A DNA stretch of 7,405 nucleotides, taken from contig JAKJFV010000068.1 of NCBI GenBank assembly GCA_022704725.1, positions 1-7,405 on the forward strand, written 5' to 3'. This document shows, in pieces, positions 1 through 4,819 of this stretch. The translations under genes were made by a program, and so were the position numbers. The notes beneath the pieces were generated by a model, which did not search any database, was not told the origin of the DNA, and saw only the letters and a list, made by a program, of their open reading frames with translations. Each line of letters starts with the position of its first letter. Position 1 is the first letter of the stretch. This DNA is from Spirochaetota bacterium. GTDB taxonomy: Bacteria; Spirochaetota; Spirochaetia; Treponematales; Treponemataceae.

Positions 1-325
1 GTTCCATAAACTGGCATGCAAGATACAGATTCCTTTCAAGATTTGAAGTGTCTATGATGTTGACCACAACATCCGGTTTTTCCTCGATTATAAAATTCCT
101 GGCGACTATCTCGTCCATGGAGTAGGCGGTCAAACTGTAAGTGCCGGGTAAATCCACAACTGTTATTTCGCGGTCTTTGTATCTTAAATACCCCTCTTTT
201 TTTTCTACTGTCACTCCCGGATAATTTCCTACGTGTTGTCGTGCTCCGGTTAAATTGTTAAACACGGTGCTCTTGCCGGAGTTCGGATTGCCTGCCAGAG
301 CGACAGTTATTTTTTTGTCATTCAT
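1..325 (-). CDS. feoB: Ferrous iron transport protein B, N-terminal part (runs off left edge)
   Basis: This is the first 108 codons of FeoB, the inner-membrane ferrous iron transporter with an N-terminal G-protein domain. The protein starts MNDKKITVALAGNPNSGKST, which contains the G1/P-loop (GNPNSGKST). The switch I threonine lies in GNYPGVTVEKK and the G3 motif is VVDLPGTYSL, followed by a typical DVVVNIIDTSNLERNLYL strand and helix. G4, G5 and the membrane domain lie outside the window. The start at 325 is chosen over nearby ATGs at 332 and 321 because it alone opens the FeoB frame, and it has an AGGAGG (334-339) eight bases upstream. That site lies inside the last codons of the preceding feoA, and the gap between the two genes is three bases, so the genes are almost certainly cotranscribed. 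Family assignment is very secure; iron specificity is inferred from the family and the feoA neighbours. Confidence 0.97.
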   Translation of the reverse strand, partial: MNDKKITVALAGNPNSGKSTVFNNLTGARQHVGNYPGVTVEKKEGYLRYKDREITVVDLPGTYSLTAYSMDEIVARNFIIEEKPDVVVNIIDTSNLERNLYLACQFME

Positions 326-328
326 TGT

Positions 329-565
329 TCATTCCTCCTTTACCAGAATTTTCTGGGCTATTCCGTGTCCCAGCATCAATCTTGCATTGCCTACGAGAAC
401 CAGCACACAATTGCCTCTCCCCCCGCAATGAAGAACCTTCAACCTGACTCCGCTGTGCAAACCCATATCCGTCAACCTTGCTCTGAGTCCTCTTCCTCCC
501 GAAAAGGAGACAAGAACCACCTCTTTGCAAGGAGGTATCATTGTTAACGGGAAAACAGGTTTCAT
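329..565 (-). CDS. feoA: FeoA domain protein, second copy
   Basis: This is a 78-residue SH3-like FeoA protein, a small cytoplasmic partner of FeoB. The family pattern is clear: an N-terminal strand, then RARLTDMGLHSGVRLKVLH (the conserved 'L-DMGL-pG--v-v' block, about residues 28-46), then a glycine-rich turn and a last strand pair ending GHGIAQKILVKEE. The ATG overlaps the stop of the upstream feoA in an ATGA arrangement, with GGAGG six to seven bases upstream, so the two FeoA proteins are probably translationally coupled. It diverges strongly from the first copy (few identities outside the MGL core), so it is not a recent duplicate. The N-terminus is longer and contains a proline/cysteine stretch (PLTMIPPCKE). 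Family certain; the division of labour between the copies is unknown. Confidence 0.93.
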   Translation of the reverse strand: MKPVFPLTMIPPCKEVVLVSFSGGRGLRARLTDMGLHSGVRLKVLHCGGRGNCVLVLVGNARLMLGHGIAQKILVKEE

Positions 566-798
566 TCGTTAACCTCCACATATATGTTTGCCGCTTCTTC
601 TTTACGCAGGGAAAGGTGATATCCTTTCACCTTTACCTCAACAGGGTCGCCCAAAGGAGCAAGACGTTCCATTTCTATGTCTGTCCCTTTGGTAATGCCC
701 ATGTCAAGAATGCGTCTGTGAACAATGCCTCCGCCAGTCACTTTAACGACTTTACCATGGCCCCCCATTCTTAGTTCTTTTAAAGCCTTTACAGCCAT
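562..798 (-). CDS. feoA: FeoA domain protein, first copy
   Basis: This is a 78-residue FeoA-type protein and the first gene of the feo operon. The diagnostic block is RRILDMGITKGTDIEMERLAPLGDPVEVKVKGYHLSLRKEEAANI, written here in parts: RRILDMGITKGTDIEME (about 28-44), LAPLGDPVEVKVKGYHLSL and RKEEAANIYVEV. These match the core of the FeoA fold, including the conserved 'LGDP-EVKVKG' turn and the 'L-LRKEEA--I-V' ending. The ATG at 798 is preceded by GGAGGGAG at 803-810, an excellent ribosome site. It is read from a promoter and a Fur-like operator just upstream (820-870) and overlaps the next feoA by four bases. This copy is the closer match to the FeoA consensus of the two. Confidence 0.95.
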   Translation of the reverse strand: MAVKALKELRMGGHGKVVKVTGGGIVHRRILDMGITKGTDIEMERLAPLGDPVEVKVKGYHLSLRKEEAANIYVEVNE

Positions 799-819
799 AA
801 TTCTCCCTCCTTTTTATAG

Positions 820-842
820 TTGCAATTGAGAAACATTCGCAG
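820..842 (-). promoter_or_regulatory. Probable Fur operator of the feo operon
   Basis: A 23-bp imperfect inverted repeat with TGC...GCA ends (plus strand TTGCAATTGAG at the left, CATTCGCAG at the right). It matches the palindrome in front of fur at 17 of 23 positions and has the same register, overlapping the last base of the -10 box. Binding by Fur is inferred from position, gene content and similarity, not shown. Confidence 0.65.
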
Positions 843-870
843 TTATACCTTAAAAAAATATAGGGGCTAA
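842..870 (-). promoter_or_regulatory. feo operon promoter
   Basis: On the minus strand the -10 is TATAAC (842-847), preceded by GG as in the fur promoter (GGTATAA in both). The best -35 at 17 bp is TTAGCC (865-870), a weak match that overlaps the fur stop codon. A weak -35 suits a regulated promoter. Some read-through from fur is possible, as no terminator is visible between fur and feoA. Confidence 0.5.
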
Positions 871-1316
871 GAGTTGCTGTCTTTTAATTTTTTCAGACAA
901 TCCATGCAGTAACCCCTAATACCCAAACGGTGTTCCACAGGCTTAAAATGAAATTTTTCACAGATTTTGTTCTGCAGCTTTTCAATGTCGTCATCCCTGA
1001 ATTCAAAAACCCTGCCGCAGTTTAAACAGACCAAATGGTCATGGTGTGGCTTTCCCATGTTTACTTCATACTGGGGACGGTTTTCACACCGTAAGACTTC
1101 CCTGATTAGACCTGAGTCAATTAAATACGGAAGACTGCGGTAGATGGTGGCTGCAGAGATAGTTTTGTTTTTTTTGCGCAGTTTGTCATGAACTTTTTCC
1201 ACGTCAAAATGTCCGTTCATGGAAAAAACGGCATCCAGTATCAAGCTTCGCTCCGGGGTGAACTTGAGTCCTTTTGAGTCCAGATAGTTTTTAAAAACAA
1301 TCTCTTTGTTCTGCAT
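867..1316 (-). CDS. fur: Ferric uptake regulator, Fur family
   Basis: This is a 149-residue Fur-family metalloregulator, a dimeric DNA-binding repressor that uses Fe(II) as corepressor in the typical case. The winged-helix domain covers about 1-84, with recognition helix region SAATIYRSLPYLIDSGLI (about 54-71). The metal and dimerisation part has HHDH at 91-94, the first structural zinc pair C97/C100 (CLNC) and the second C137/C140 (CMDC). The residue in the VFEF segment (E105) is glutamate, where PerR-type peroxide sensors usually have aspartate, so Fur is preferred over PerR, though not proven. The start at 1316 is chosen over an upstream ATG at 1376 because AAGGAGCAAGG sits directly in front of it, and because the longer version would begin inside the -35 box. 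It lies directly upstream of feoA-feoA-feoB on the same strand and ends in TAG. Confidence 0.93.
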   Translation of the reverse strand: MQNKEIVFKNYLDSKGLKFTPERSLILDAVFSMNGHFDVEKVHDKLRKKNKTISAATIYRSLPYLIDSGLIREVLRCENRPQYEVNMGKPHHDHLVCLNCGRVFEFRDDDIEKLQNKICEKFHFKPVEHRLGIRGYCMDCLKKLKDSNS

Positions 1317-1325
1317 CCTTGCTCC

Positions 1326-1348
1326 TTGCAAATGATAATCGTTTGCAA
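1326..1348 (-). promoter_or_regulatory. Probable Fur operator of fur (autoregulation)
   Basis: A 23-bp near-perfect palindrome: arms TTGCAAA and TTTGCAA around a GATAATCG-like core (plus strand), with only two symmetric pairs broken apart from the central base. The core TGATAATCGTTTGCA resembles the classical 7-1-7 Fur box (TGATAATNATTATCA). It begins on the last base of the -10 box and ends eleven bases before the start codon's AGGATG, so a bound repressor would block initiation. Autoregulation is inferred. Confidence 0.75.
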
Positions 1349-1376
1349 TTATACCCTGAAAAATTCTTCCTGTCAA
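1348..1376 (-). promoter_or_regulatory. Consensus vegetative promoter of fur
   Basis: Minus-strand TTGACA (1371-1376), a 17-bp spacer and TATAAT (1348-1353): both hexamers match the sigma-A consensus at all positions with ideal spacing. Such a strong promoter fits a gene held down by its own operator, which abuts the -10. Confidence 0.88.
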
Positions 1377-1397
1377 GAGAGGGGGAAAAATCTATTT

Positions 1398-1940
1398 TTA
1401 TCGGGTTTCCTTCTGCAACGGATATTTCCCGCAGGTAAACTTTGCCCCTTCCGGGCAATAACCCAAAGCCATACATTTAGCTACGGAGTCGTTGAATACA
1501 GCCGGTAGCTTTTGTCTACATACGAACAACATCTCCTCGGCGAGACTTCTAATCTCCGCTGTGCCCGGCTGCAGCAGCGCTGCCGGAAAAATGCGTTAGC
1601 TCCCGGCAATTCATTGTAACCACTATCTCTATTTCAATACCTTGCGGTAGAACAAAACGGGCGCCTTGAGTAGCGATTTGCCTTTGATGCCTTTTACTTC
1701 AAATCTTTCCAAAAGACGATTATAGCCAGCCTGCATTTTTTCCATTATCGAAATATATTCCTGCTTCATTTCTATGTCTCGCTCTATTGAAGGATGAATT
1801 ACATAAGCGAAATTAGACACTTTTACGTAACGTTGGCTTTGCTGGGAATAAGAAGCAATTCTGTGCTTTACCAGTCGGGGTGTTAGCACCCTTGATATTC
1901 CTTCTTTAAATATTTGCTCCGAAAATTTCGGGGAATAACA
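1398..1940 (-). pseudogene. thyX: Decayed flavin-dependent thymidylate synthase (ThyX)
   Basis: A relic of ThyX, which makes dTMP using FAD and folate. Read 5' to 3' on the minus strand it begins in KEGISRVLTPRLVKHRIAS, followed by YSQQSQRYVKVSNFAYVIHPS. This is the ThyX signature region (RHR-x7-SQRY) with the first arginine replaced by lysine. The frame runs to GYNRLLERFEVKGIKGK, then shifts near 1675 into ARFVLPQGIEIEIVV and TMNCRELTHF. It shifts again at a run of T's near 1590 into RQRCCSRAQ, and a third time near 1558 into EIRSLAEEMLFVCRQKLPA and FNDSVAKCMALGYCPEGAKF, ending CGKYPLQKETR and TAA at 1398-1400. So nearly the whole C-terminal two-thirds is present but broken by three single-base frameshifts. 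The N-terminal third is missing or scrambled beyond about 1940; CYSP just upstream may be a remnant of it. It cannot encode an active enzyme as read. It ends 22 bp before the fur promoter. Confidence 0.88.
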
Positions 1941-2052
1941 CTGTCGGCAGGCGGAAGAATTTACGCATGCGGCAGCTGCATAAAATTAAGAGAATAGGAA
2001 GGTTCCGAGATGTGCCCCATATCAACAATGAAAGATATGTATGAACATAGTA

Positions 2053-2071
2053 GTATACGGTGTCATTATTG
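2053..2071 (+). repeat. IS630 left terminal inverted repeat
   Basis: Begins GTATACGGTGTCAT immediately after the TA. It matches the inverted right end at 15 of the outer 19 positions (12 of the first 14). Confidence 0.85.
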
Positions 2072-2137
2072 ACATTCGCATAAATAATGTCCTATTCTAC
2101 ATCGTCCCTAAGTTGCATGACTTTACTTATGCGTTTC

Positions 2138-2764
2138 TCAATAGTTGCTGACATCTTTATAGAATCTATTAAATTTTTCCCGAGCGTTGTTTTTCGTAAA
2201 CTGCCAGGAAACGGTAATCTTCTTGCGATTTCTTTCTTTTGCCCAAGCTTGCACCTCTTTTGCAAAAACCTCAATGTTTCCGAGCCGTCGGTCCAAACAC
2301 TGTCTTACCAAAGCGGCGAACTCCAATTCTGCCATATTTAGCCAGCTGGCTTTCTTTGGAGTATAGCACATCTGAAATCGCTGGGTTAACTCAAAAGCCT
2401 GCTCCGAAGAAAAGGTCTCGTAAAATGAAGACGGATTGTGTGTATTAAGATTATCCTGTATCAGAACAATCTTTTCCGCTTCTGGATATGCTTGTGCTAA
2501 CGCCTCCATGAATAAGGCATAATCTTTCTTGGTCTTTTGTTCTTTGACACAGACAATCCGCTTGCCAGACAAAGGTTCAAATGCCAGCATCGTTACACAG
2601 GTGCCGTTTCGTCCGTAATGGTAATCTTGACGCAGAACTTTTCCGGGTTTCATATGAATCGGTGCTATGATATCCCCCAATAGTTGGCAAGGCCGTTCGT
2701 CGAAGCAGACCACAGGCCTTTGCGGATCATATTCTTGTTCATAAAGATTTAAAACTTCTTCCAT
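2138..2764 (-). CDS. IS630-family transposase, DDE catalytic part (orfB)
   Basis: The 208-residue C-terminal catalytic half of the transposase, which cuts and rejoins the element ends. The first acidic residue is in RPVVCFDERPCQLL (D22), the second in KIVLIQDNLNTHNPSSF, and the glutamate in WLNMAELEF, giving the DDE triad of the family in the usual order. The open frame extends upstream of the ATG without a stop through APHLKKQWCIGQITAEFLWR, a segment conserved in IS630 transposases. The ATG at 2764 is therefore internal to the real protein, and the product is probably made by -1 frameshifting from the upstream frame. The predicted fusion from 3252 to 2138 is about 371 residues, normal for the family. 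Confidence 0.9.
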   Translation of the reverse strand: MEEVLNLYEQEYDPQRPVVCFDERPCQLLGDIIAPIHMKPGKVLRQDYHYGRNGTCVTMLAFEPLSGKRIVCVKEQKTKKDYALFMEALAQAYPEAEKIVLIQDNLNTHNPSSFYETFSSEQAFELTQRFQMCYTPKKASWLNMAELEFAALVRQCLDRRLGNIEVFAKEVQAWAKERNRKKITVSWQFTKNNAREKFNRFYKDVSNY

Positions 2765-2811
2765 ACGCCAGAGAAACTCCGCAGTAATCTGTCCAATGCA
2801 CCATTGCTTCT

Positions 2812-3252
2812 TCAGGTGAGGCGCAAGTTTGTTTTTTTTAATATCCGGTCAACTGTCTTGAAAGAAATACTGTCGGTAACACCCAATTCAACTACCCTGT
2901 CTGCAATCAGGCGGACCGTCCAACGGCTCCTTCCTTCCGGAGGGTCAGAGCAAGCTATAGCAGTAATCTTTGCCAATTCTCTGCCTGTGAACTTCACAGG
3001 AGCCCCAGGTCGCTTTCCCTCATTAACAGCTGCTTCCAATCCTGCCTCCAGATATTTAGCACAAATGCGCTTTACTGTGTTGCGCGCTACCGACAATGCT
3101 TCCATAATCCAACTATCTTTCTTGCCATCGTCTACAAGAAGCAATATCCGACAACGTGTGAGCTTCCGGGATTTCGCCTGCCCTTTAGATAACTGTTTCT
3201 TAAGAAGTTCCCGTTCTTCTTTCTTTAGCCGTACCTTCTCTTTCCTTTTCAT
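2812..3252 (-). CDS. IS630-family transposase, DNA-binding part (orfA)
   Basis: The N-terminal half of the transposase, 146 residues from the ATG at 3252. That start is chosen because AGGGGGAG stands just upstream; an ATG 18 codons earlier lies in the promoter region. It starts MKRKEKVRLKKEERELLKK, then a helix-turn-helix (VARNTVKRICAKYLEAGLEA), the linker GKRPGAPVKFTGRELAKI and a second helical DNA-binding domain (RSRWTVRLIADRVVELG...SFKTVDRILKK). Termini are bound by such double HTH domains in this family. The frame ends with NLRLT and TGA 19 nt after a run of eight A's. A -1 slip there restores the family sequence NKLAPHLKKQWC. Confidence 0.9.
   Translation of the reverse strand: MKRKEKVRLKKEERELLKKQLSKGQAKSRKLTRCRILLLVDDGKKDSWIMEALSVARNTVKRICAKYLEAGLEAAVNEGKRPGAPVKFTGRELAKITAIACSDPPEGRSRWTVRLIADRVVELGVTDSISFKTVDRILKKTNLRLT
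2832..2839 (-). other. Probable -1 ribosomal frameshift site (A8 run)
   Basis: Eight A's on the minus strand followed by C, within ATATTAAAAAAAACAAAC. In the orfA frame it reads TTA AAA AAA ACA; slipping back one base gives AAA AAC AAA CTT, which enters the orfB frame and yields the conserved NKLAPHLKK. IS630 elements are known to use such slippery runs. A simple one-base deletion in the A tract is the alternative. Confidence 0.65.
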
Positions 3253-3273
3253 TATGCTCCCCCTTGTAGAGGC

Positions 3274-3302
3274 AGCATAACATAAACTTAATAAATTGTC
3301 AA
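3274..3302 (-). promoter_or_regulatory. Transposase promoter
   Basis: Minus-strand TTGACA (3297-3302), a 17-bp spacer and TATGCT (3274-3279, four of six matches), just inside the right terminal repeat and about 20 bp upstream of the orfA start. Confidence 0.6.
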
Positions 3303-3303
3303 A

Positions 3304-3322
3304 CATTTATGACACAGTGTAC
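3304..3322 (-). repeat. IS630 right terminal inverted repeat
   Basis: Minus strand GTACACTGTGTCAT and onward, directly before the TA at 3323-3324; the partner of the left repeat. Confidence 0.85.
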
Positions 3323-3324
3323 TA

Positions 3325-3471
3325 GCCGTCTTAAATGACATGGATATTTCTTTTTCTGAAAGACGGTGCAGAAGAAAAGCACACGACAAAAAGGAAAATA
3401 TAACAACACCTGCAGAAGGAACTCCGCCACAACAAGAAGAAGCGCAAACAGAGAAGAAAACTTCTTCATAA
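3325..3471 (+). pseudogene. 3' part of a small ORF split by the IS630 insertion
   Basis: An open frame of 48 codons running from the IS edge to TAA, beginning AVLNDMDISFSERRCRRKAH and ending with a proline/glutamine/glutamate/lysine-rich tail (TTPAEGTPPQQEEAQTEKK, then TSS). If the element and one TA copy are removed, the frame joins ATG AAC ATA GTA at 2041-2052 to give a 52-residue protein starting MNIVAVLNDMDISFSE. No family is recognised. The upstream ribosome site (GAAAG) is weak. An ATG at 3340 could start a 43-residue remnant. That it was ever a gene is an inference from the seamless frame across the TA. Confidence 0.35.
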
Positions 3472-3543
3472 TCAAATCCATCGGTAACCGTTAATCACCT
3501 TTCATTTTTCTTCTGCTGTACAATCAATTGTCACTTCTGGTCT

Positions 3544-3572
3544 TTGCCTCTACCTCTAAAATATCATATAAT
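3544..3572 (+). promoter_or_regulatory. Promoter of the tRNA-Ser remnant
   Basis: TTGCCT (3544-3549), a 17-bp spacer and a perfect TATAAT (3567-3572). Transcription would start near 3579, about nine bases before the mature tRNA 5' end at 3588, normal for a tRNA gene. Confidence 0.6.
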
Positions 3573-3587
3573 ATGGAGCTAAAACCC

Positions 3588-3631
3588 GGAGGGTTAGCCT
3601 AACTGGCAAGGCAGCGGATTTGAAATCCTCT
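3588..3631 (+). tRNA. Truncated tRNA-Ser(UGA): 5' acceptor strand, D arm and anticodon arm only
   Basis: Starts with acceptor strand GGAGGGT, then TA and a D arm closed by GCC/GGC with the conserved GG in its loop (AACTGGCAA). The anticodon arm follows: stem GCGGA, seven-base loop TTTGAAA with anticodon TGA, and TCCTC, with one mismatched pair. After 3631 the sequence no longer looks like tRNA. The long variable arm expected of tRNA-Ser, the T arm with GTTCGAATC and an acceptor strand complementary to GGAGGGT are absent. Together with its good promoter, this looks like a real serine tRNA gene cut off at the 3' edge of the anticodon stem, perhaps by integration or deletion. It cannot make a working tRNA. 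Confidence 0.65.
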
Positions 3632-3919
3632 ACAACCACTAACAAACTGAAGCCTCTTCCTGCTCCAAAATCTTTATCTGACAAGGTTTCCAGCACTTTC
3701 AGAGAAAATTCTTCCGACTCCTGAAAACCATAAAATTGACATGTTTACGTCACACATACGTCACACTTTTTAGATTGCTATAAATCCTTCTAAAAGCATA
3801 TCAAACAACACTTTCCATTTTTCCCATGCTCTAATGCTTTAAAAAATACCTGCAAAGTGTGTCAGAATTTACGGATTTATGCAATTTGCACTGCACCGGC
3901 AGAGAAGAAAAAAGCAGGC
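3632..3919 (+). other. Gene-poor stretch between tRNA remnant and XRE gene
   Basis: No convincing gene on either strand. The minus strand is open for short runs only, for example about 20 codons ending RAWEKWKVLFDMLLEGFIAI, with no start signal. It contains a tandem repeat (3746-3766) and AT-rich sequence. Possibly debris from an integration event at the tRNA gene. Confidence 0.5.
3746..3766 (+). repeat. Tandem TACGTCACAC repeat, 11-bp period
   Basis: TACGTCACAC occurs twice (3746-3755 and 3757-3766), separated by one A. The spacing is about one turn of the helix, so two protein molecules could bind the same face. It might be an arm-type integrase site near the broken tRNA; that is speculation. 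Confidence 0.5.
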
Positions 3920-4135
3920 TTAAAAATCAACCAGTTCTGAAATGGTAAGTTTGAAAGCCTTTGCAAGTTTTTCGAGAGTGTCAATTCTCACAGCAGGGGG
4001 ATTTTTACTTTCCAGCAGTTGTATATGTTTATAGTCAATACCGGAAATTCCGGCGAGATGTTCCTGAGTATAACCGTATTCTTTCCTTAAATTTCTTAAC
4101 CGCTTAGCAAACTTTAATTCTATGTTTTGAGCCAT
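3920..4135 (-). CDS. Small XRE-family transcriptional regulator
   Basis: A 71-residue protein made almost wholly of one HTH_3/Cro-CI domain. A first helix FAKRLRNLRKEYG (about 9-21) is followed by the HTH helices YTQEHLAGISGIDYKHIQLL (about 22-41) and the closing pattern RIDTLEKLAKAFKLTISEL. This is a lone DNA-binding domain with no sensor part, as is typical for repressors of mobile or defence cassettes. It is divergent from the five-gene operon starting at 4280, and an inverted repeat lies in the shared upstream region. No good ribosome site precedes the ATG at 4135. An AAGGAG at 4161-4166 is placed for an ATG at 4151 that opens a 15-codon ORF in another frame, ending inside this gene; translational coupling through that leader is possible. 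Confidence 0.88.
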   Translation of the reverse strand: MAQNIELKFAKRLRNLRKEYGYTQEHLAGISGIDYKHIQLLESKNPPAVRIDTLEKLAKAFKLTISELVDF

Positions 4136-4164
4136 AGACAGAAATTACCATTTTTATTGACTCC

Positions 4165-4193
4165 TTGACACCGTATAAATAAGGTGTTATGTT
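4165..4193 (+). promoter_or_regulatory. Promoter with embedded inverted repeat, likely XRE operator
   Basis: Plus-strand TTGACA (4165-4170), a 17-bp spacer and TATGTT (4188-4193) facing the operon. ACACC (4168-4172) and GGTGT (4183-4187) form an inverted repeat with a 10-bp centre, filling the space between the -35 and -10. A small repressor bound there would shut the promoter. That the divergent XRE protein binds it is inferred from position. Confidence 0.55.
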
Positions 4194-4251
4194 TAAGATG
4201 ATTACCTTGCAAAACTTTCTGGTAAAGTCGTCTTCTTGAAACCATTAAATG

Positions 4252-4260
4252 TGATACAAT
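4252..4260 (+). promoter_or_regulatory. Possible second, extended -10 promoter of the operon
   Basis: TGATACAAT is an extended -10 (TG, one base, TACAAT) placed about 20 bp before the first gene's start, with no good -35 at 17 bp (TTGAAA is only 13 bp away). Weaker support than for the upstream promoter. Confidence 0.35.
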
Positions 4261-4279
4261 GAGAACAAACGGAGGTGTC

Positions 4280-4669
4280 ATGAAAAAATGTCCTCTTTGT
4301 GCAGAGGAAATTCAGGACGAAGCGATTAAATGTAAACATTGTGGCGAACTTCTTAATCAAGACAATTACGCAGAAAAACTTCATGAATCCCCAGGATGCC
4401 TTCAGGCAATAATTTCCTTCTTCATTCCGGGTGTAGGACAATTCATTCAAGGTAAAACCTCAGCAGGAATACTGTTTTTGGCGGCAGCAATTGTGTTTGG
4501 CAGTCTTACATACGGCATTGGATGGTTTGTAACAGGATTGGTAAGTGCCTGTGCTTGTTCAACAGAACTTGCAGGTATTTACAGATGTTCACAATGCAGG
4601 GCAATCGTTGATTCAGAAGCCTCTGTATGTAAATATTGCAAAGCAAAATTTCATGAGGAAGATATATAG
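4280..4669 (+). CDS. Membrane protein with two zinc ribbons, TM2-like; in-frame TAG then 44 more codons
   Basis: The 129-residue product begins MKKCPLCAEEIQDEAIKCKH with a CxxC...CxxCG zinc ribbon at about 4-22. A long hydrophobic region follows (SPGCLQAIISFFIPGVGQF at about 38-56 and GILFLAAAIVFGSLTYGIG to about 89) that should make two membrane helices. Its IPGVGQ...GK...G pattern recalls TM2-type small membrane proteins. A second zinc ribbon, YRCSQCRAIVDSEASVCKYC, is at about 102-121. The start at 4280 is chosen over 4259 because GGAGGTG (4271-4277) precedes it and 4259 falls in a -10 element. The TAG at 4667 is followed in frame by 44 codons, charged and probably helical (ERIKRASVEIDKLTEVYNKK onward), ending TAA at 4802-4804. 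That is 15 bases before the next gene. So the gene may have been 174 codons and cut by a nonsense mutation, or TAG may be read through. Function unknown. Confidence 0.8.
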   Translation: MKKCPLCAEEIQDEAIKCKHCGELLNQDNYAEKLHESPGCLQAIISFFIPGVGQFIQGKTSAGILFLAAAIVFGSLTYGIGWFVTGLVSACACSTELAGIYRCSQCRAIVDSEASVCKYCKAKFHEEDI

Positions 4670-4819
4670 GAACGGATAAAAAGGGCTTCAGTAGAAATTG
4701 ATAAATTAACAGAAGTTTATAATAAAAAGAACCAGCAAGATTCGAGAAGAGAAAAGCAAACAAAAGGAGAAACGGAAAAAGGGTTTTGGAAAAGCAGACT
4801 TTAAGAAAGTGGGGGAAAC

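Larger units (their letters stand above)
2051..3324 (-). mobile_element. IS630-family insertion sequence with TA target duplication
   Basis: An element of about 1.27 kb bounded by TA dinucleotides at 2051-2052 and 3323-3324, the target duplication typical of the IS630/Tc1-mariner group. Terminal inverted repeats read inward as GTATACGGTGTCAT (left) and GTACACTGTGTCAT (right). Inside are two minus-strand frames that together make one DDE transposase, an internal promoter and a poly-A slippage site. Both ends, the promoter and the frames look intact, so the copy may be active. Confidence 0.92.

Noticed and set aside
318..581. 87-codon minus-strand ORF across feoA and the feoB start
   Set aside because: Out of frame with two clear FeoA/FeoB genes; a shadow.
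1291..1476. 61-codon minus-strand ORF over the fur promoter
   Set aside because: It is the out-of-frame reading of the thyX 3' end and of the fur promoter; no ribosome site.
2087..2448. Plus-strand ORFs opposite the transposase
   Set aside because: Antisense shadows of the DDE transposase; no start signals and no family.
3299..3481. 60-codon hydrophobic minus-strand ORF right of the IS
   Set aside because: No ribosome site, crosses the IS end, and is antisense to the restored small ORF.
3588..3631. Selenocysteine tRNA
   Set aside because: The anticodon in the loop is TGA, not TCA, and the acceptor and D arm fit serine tRNA.
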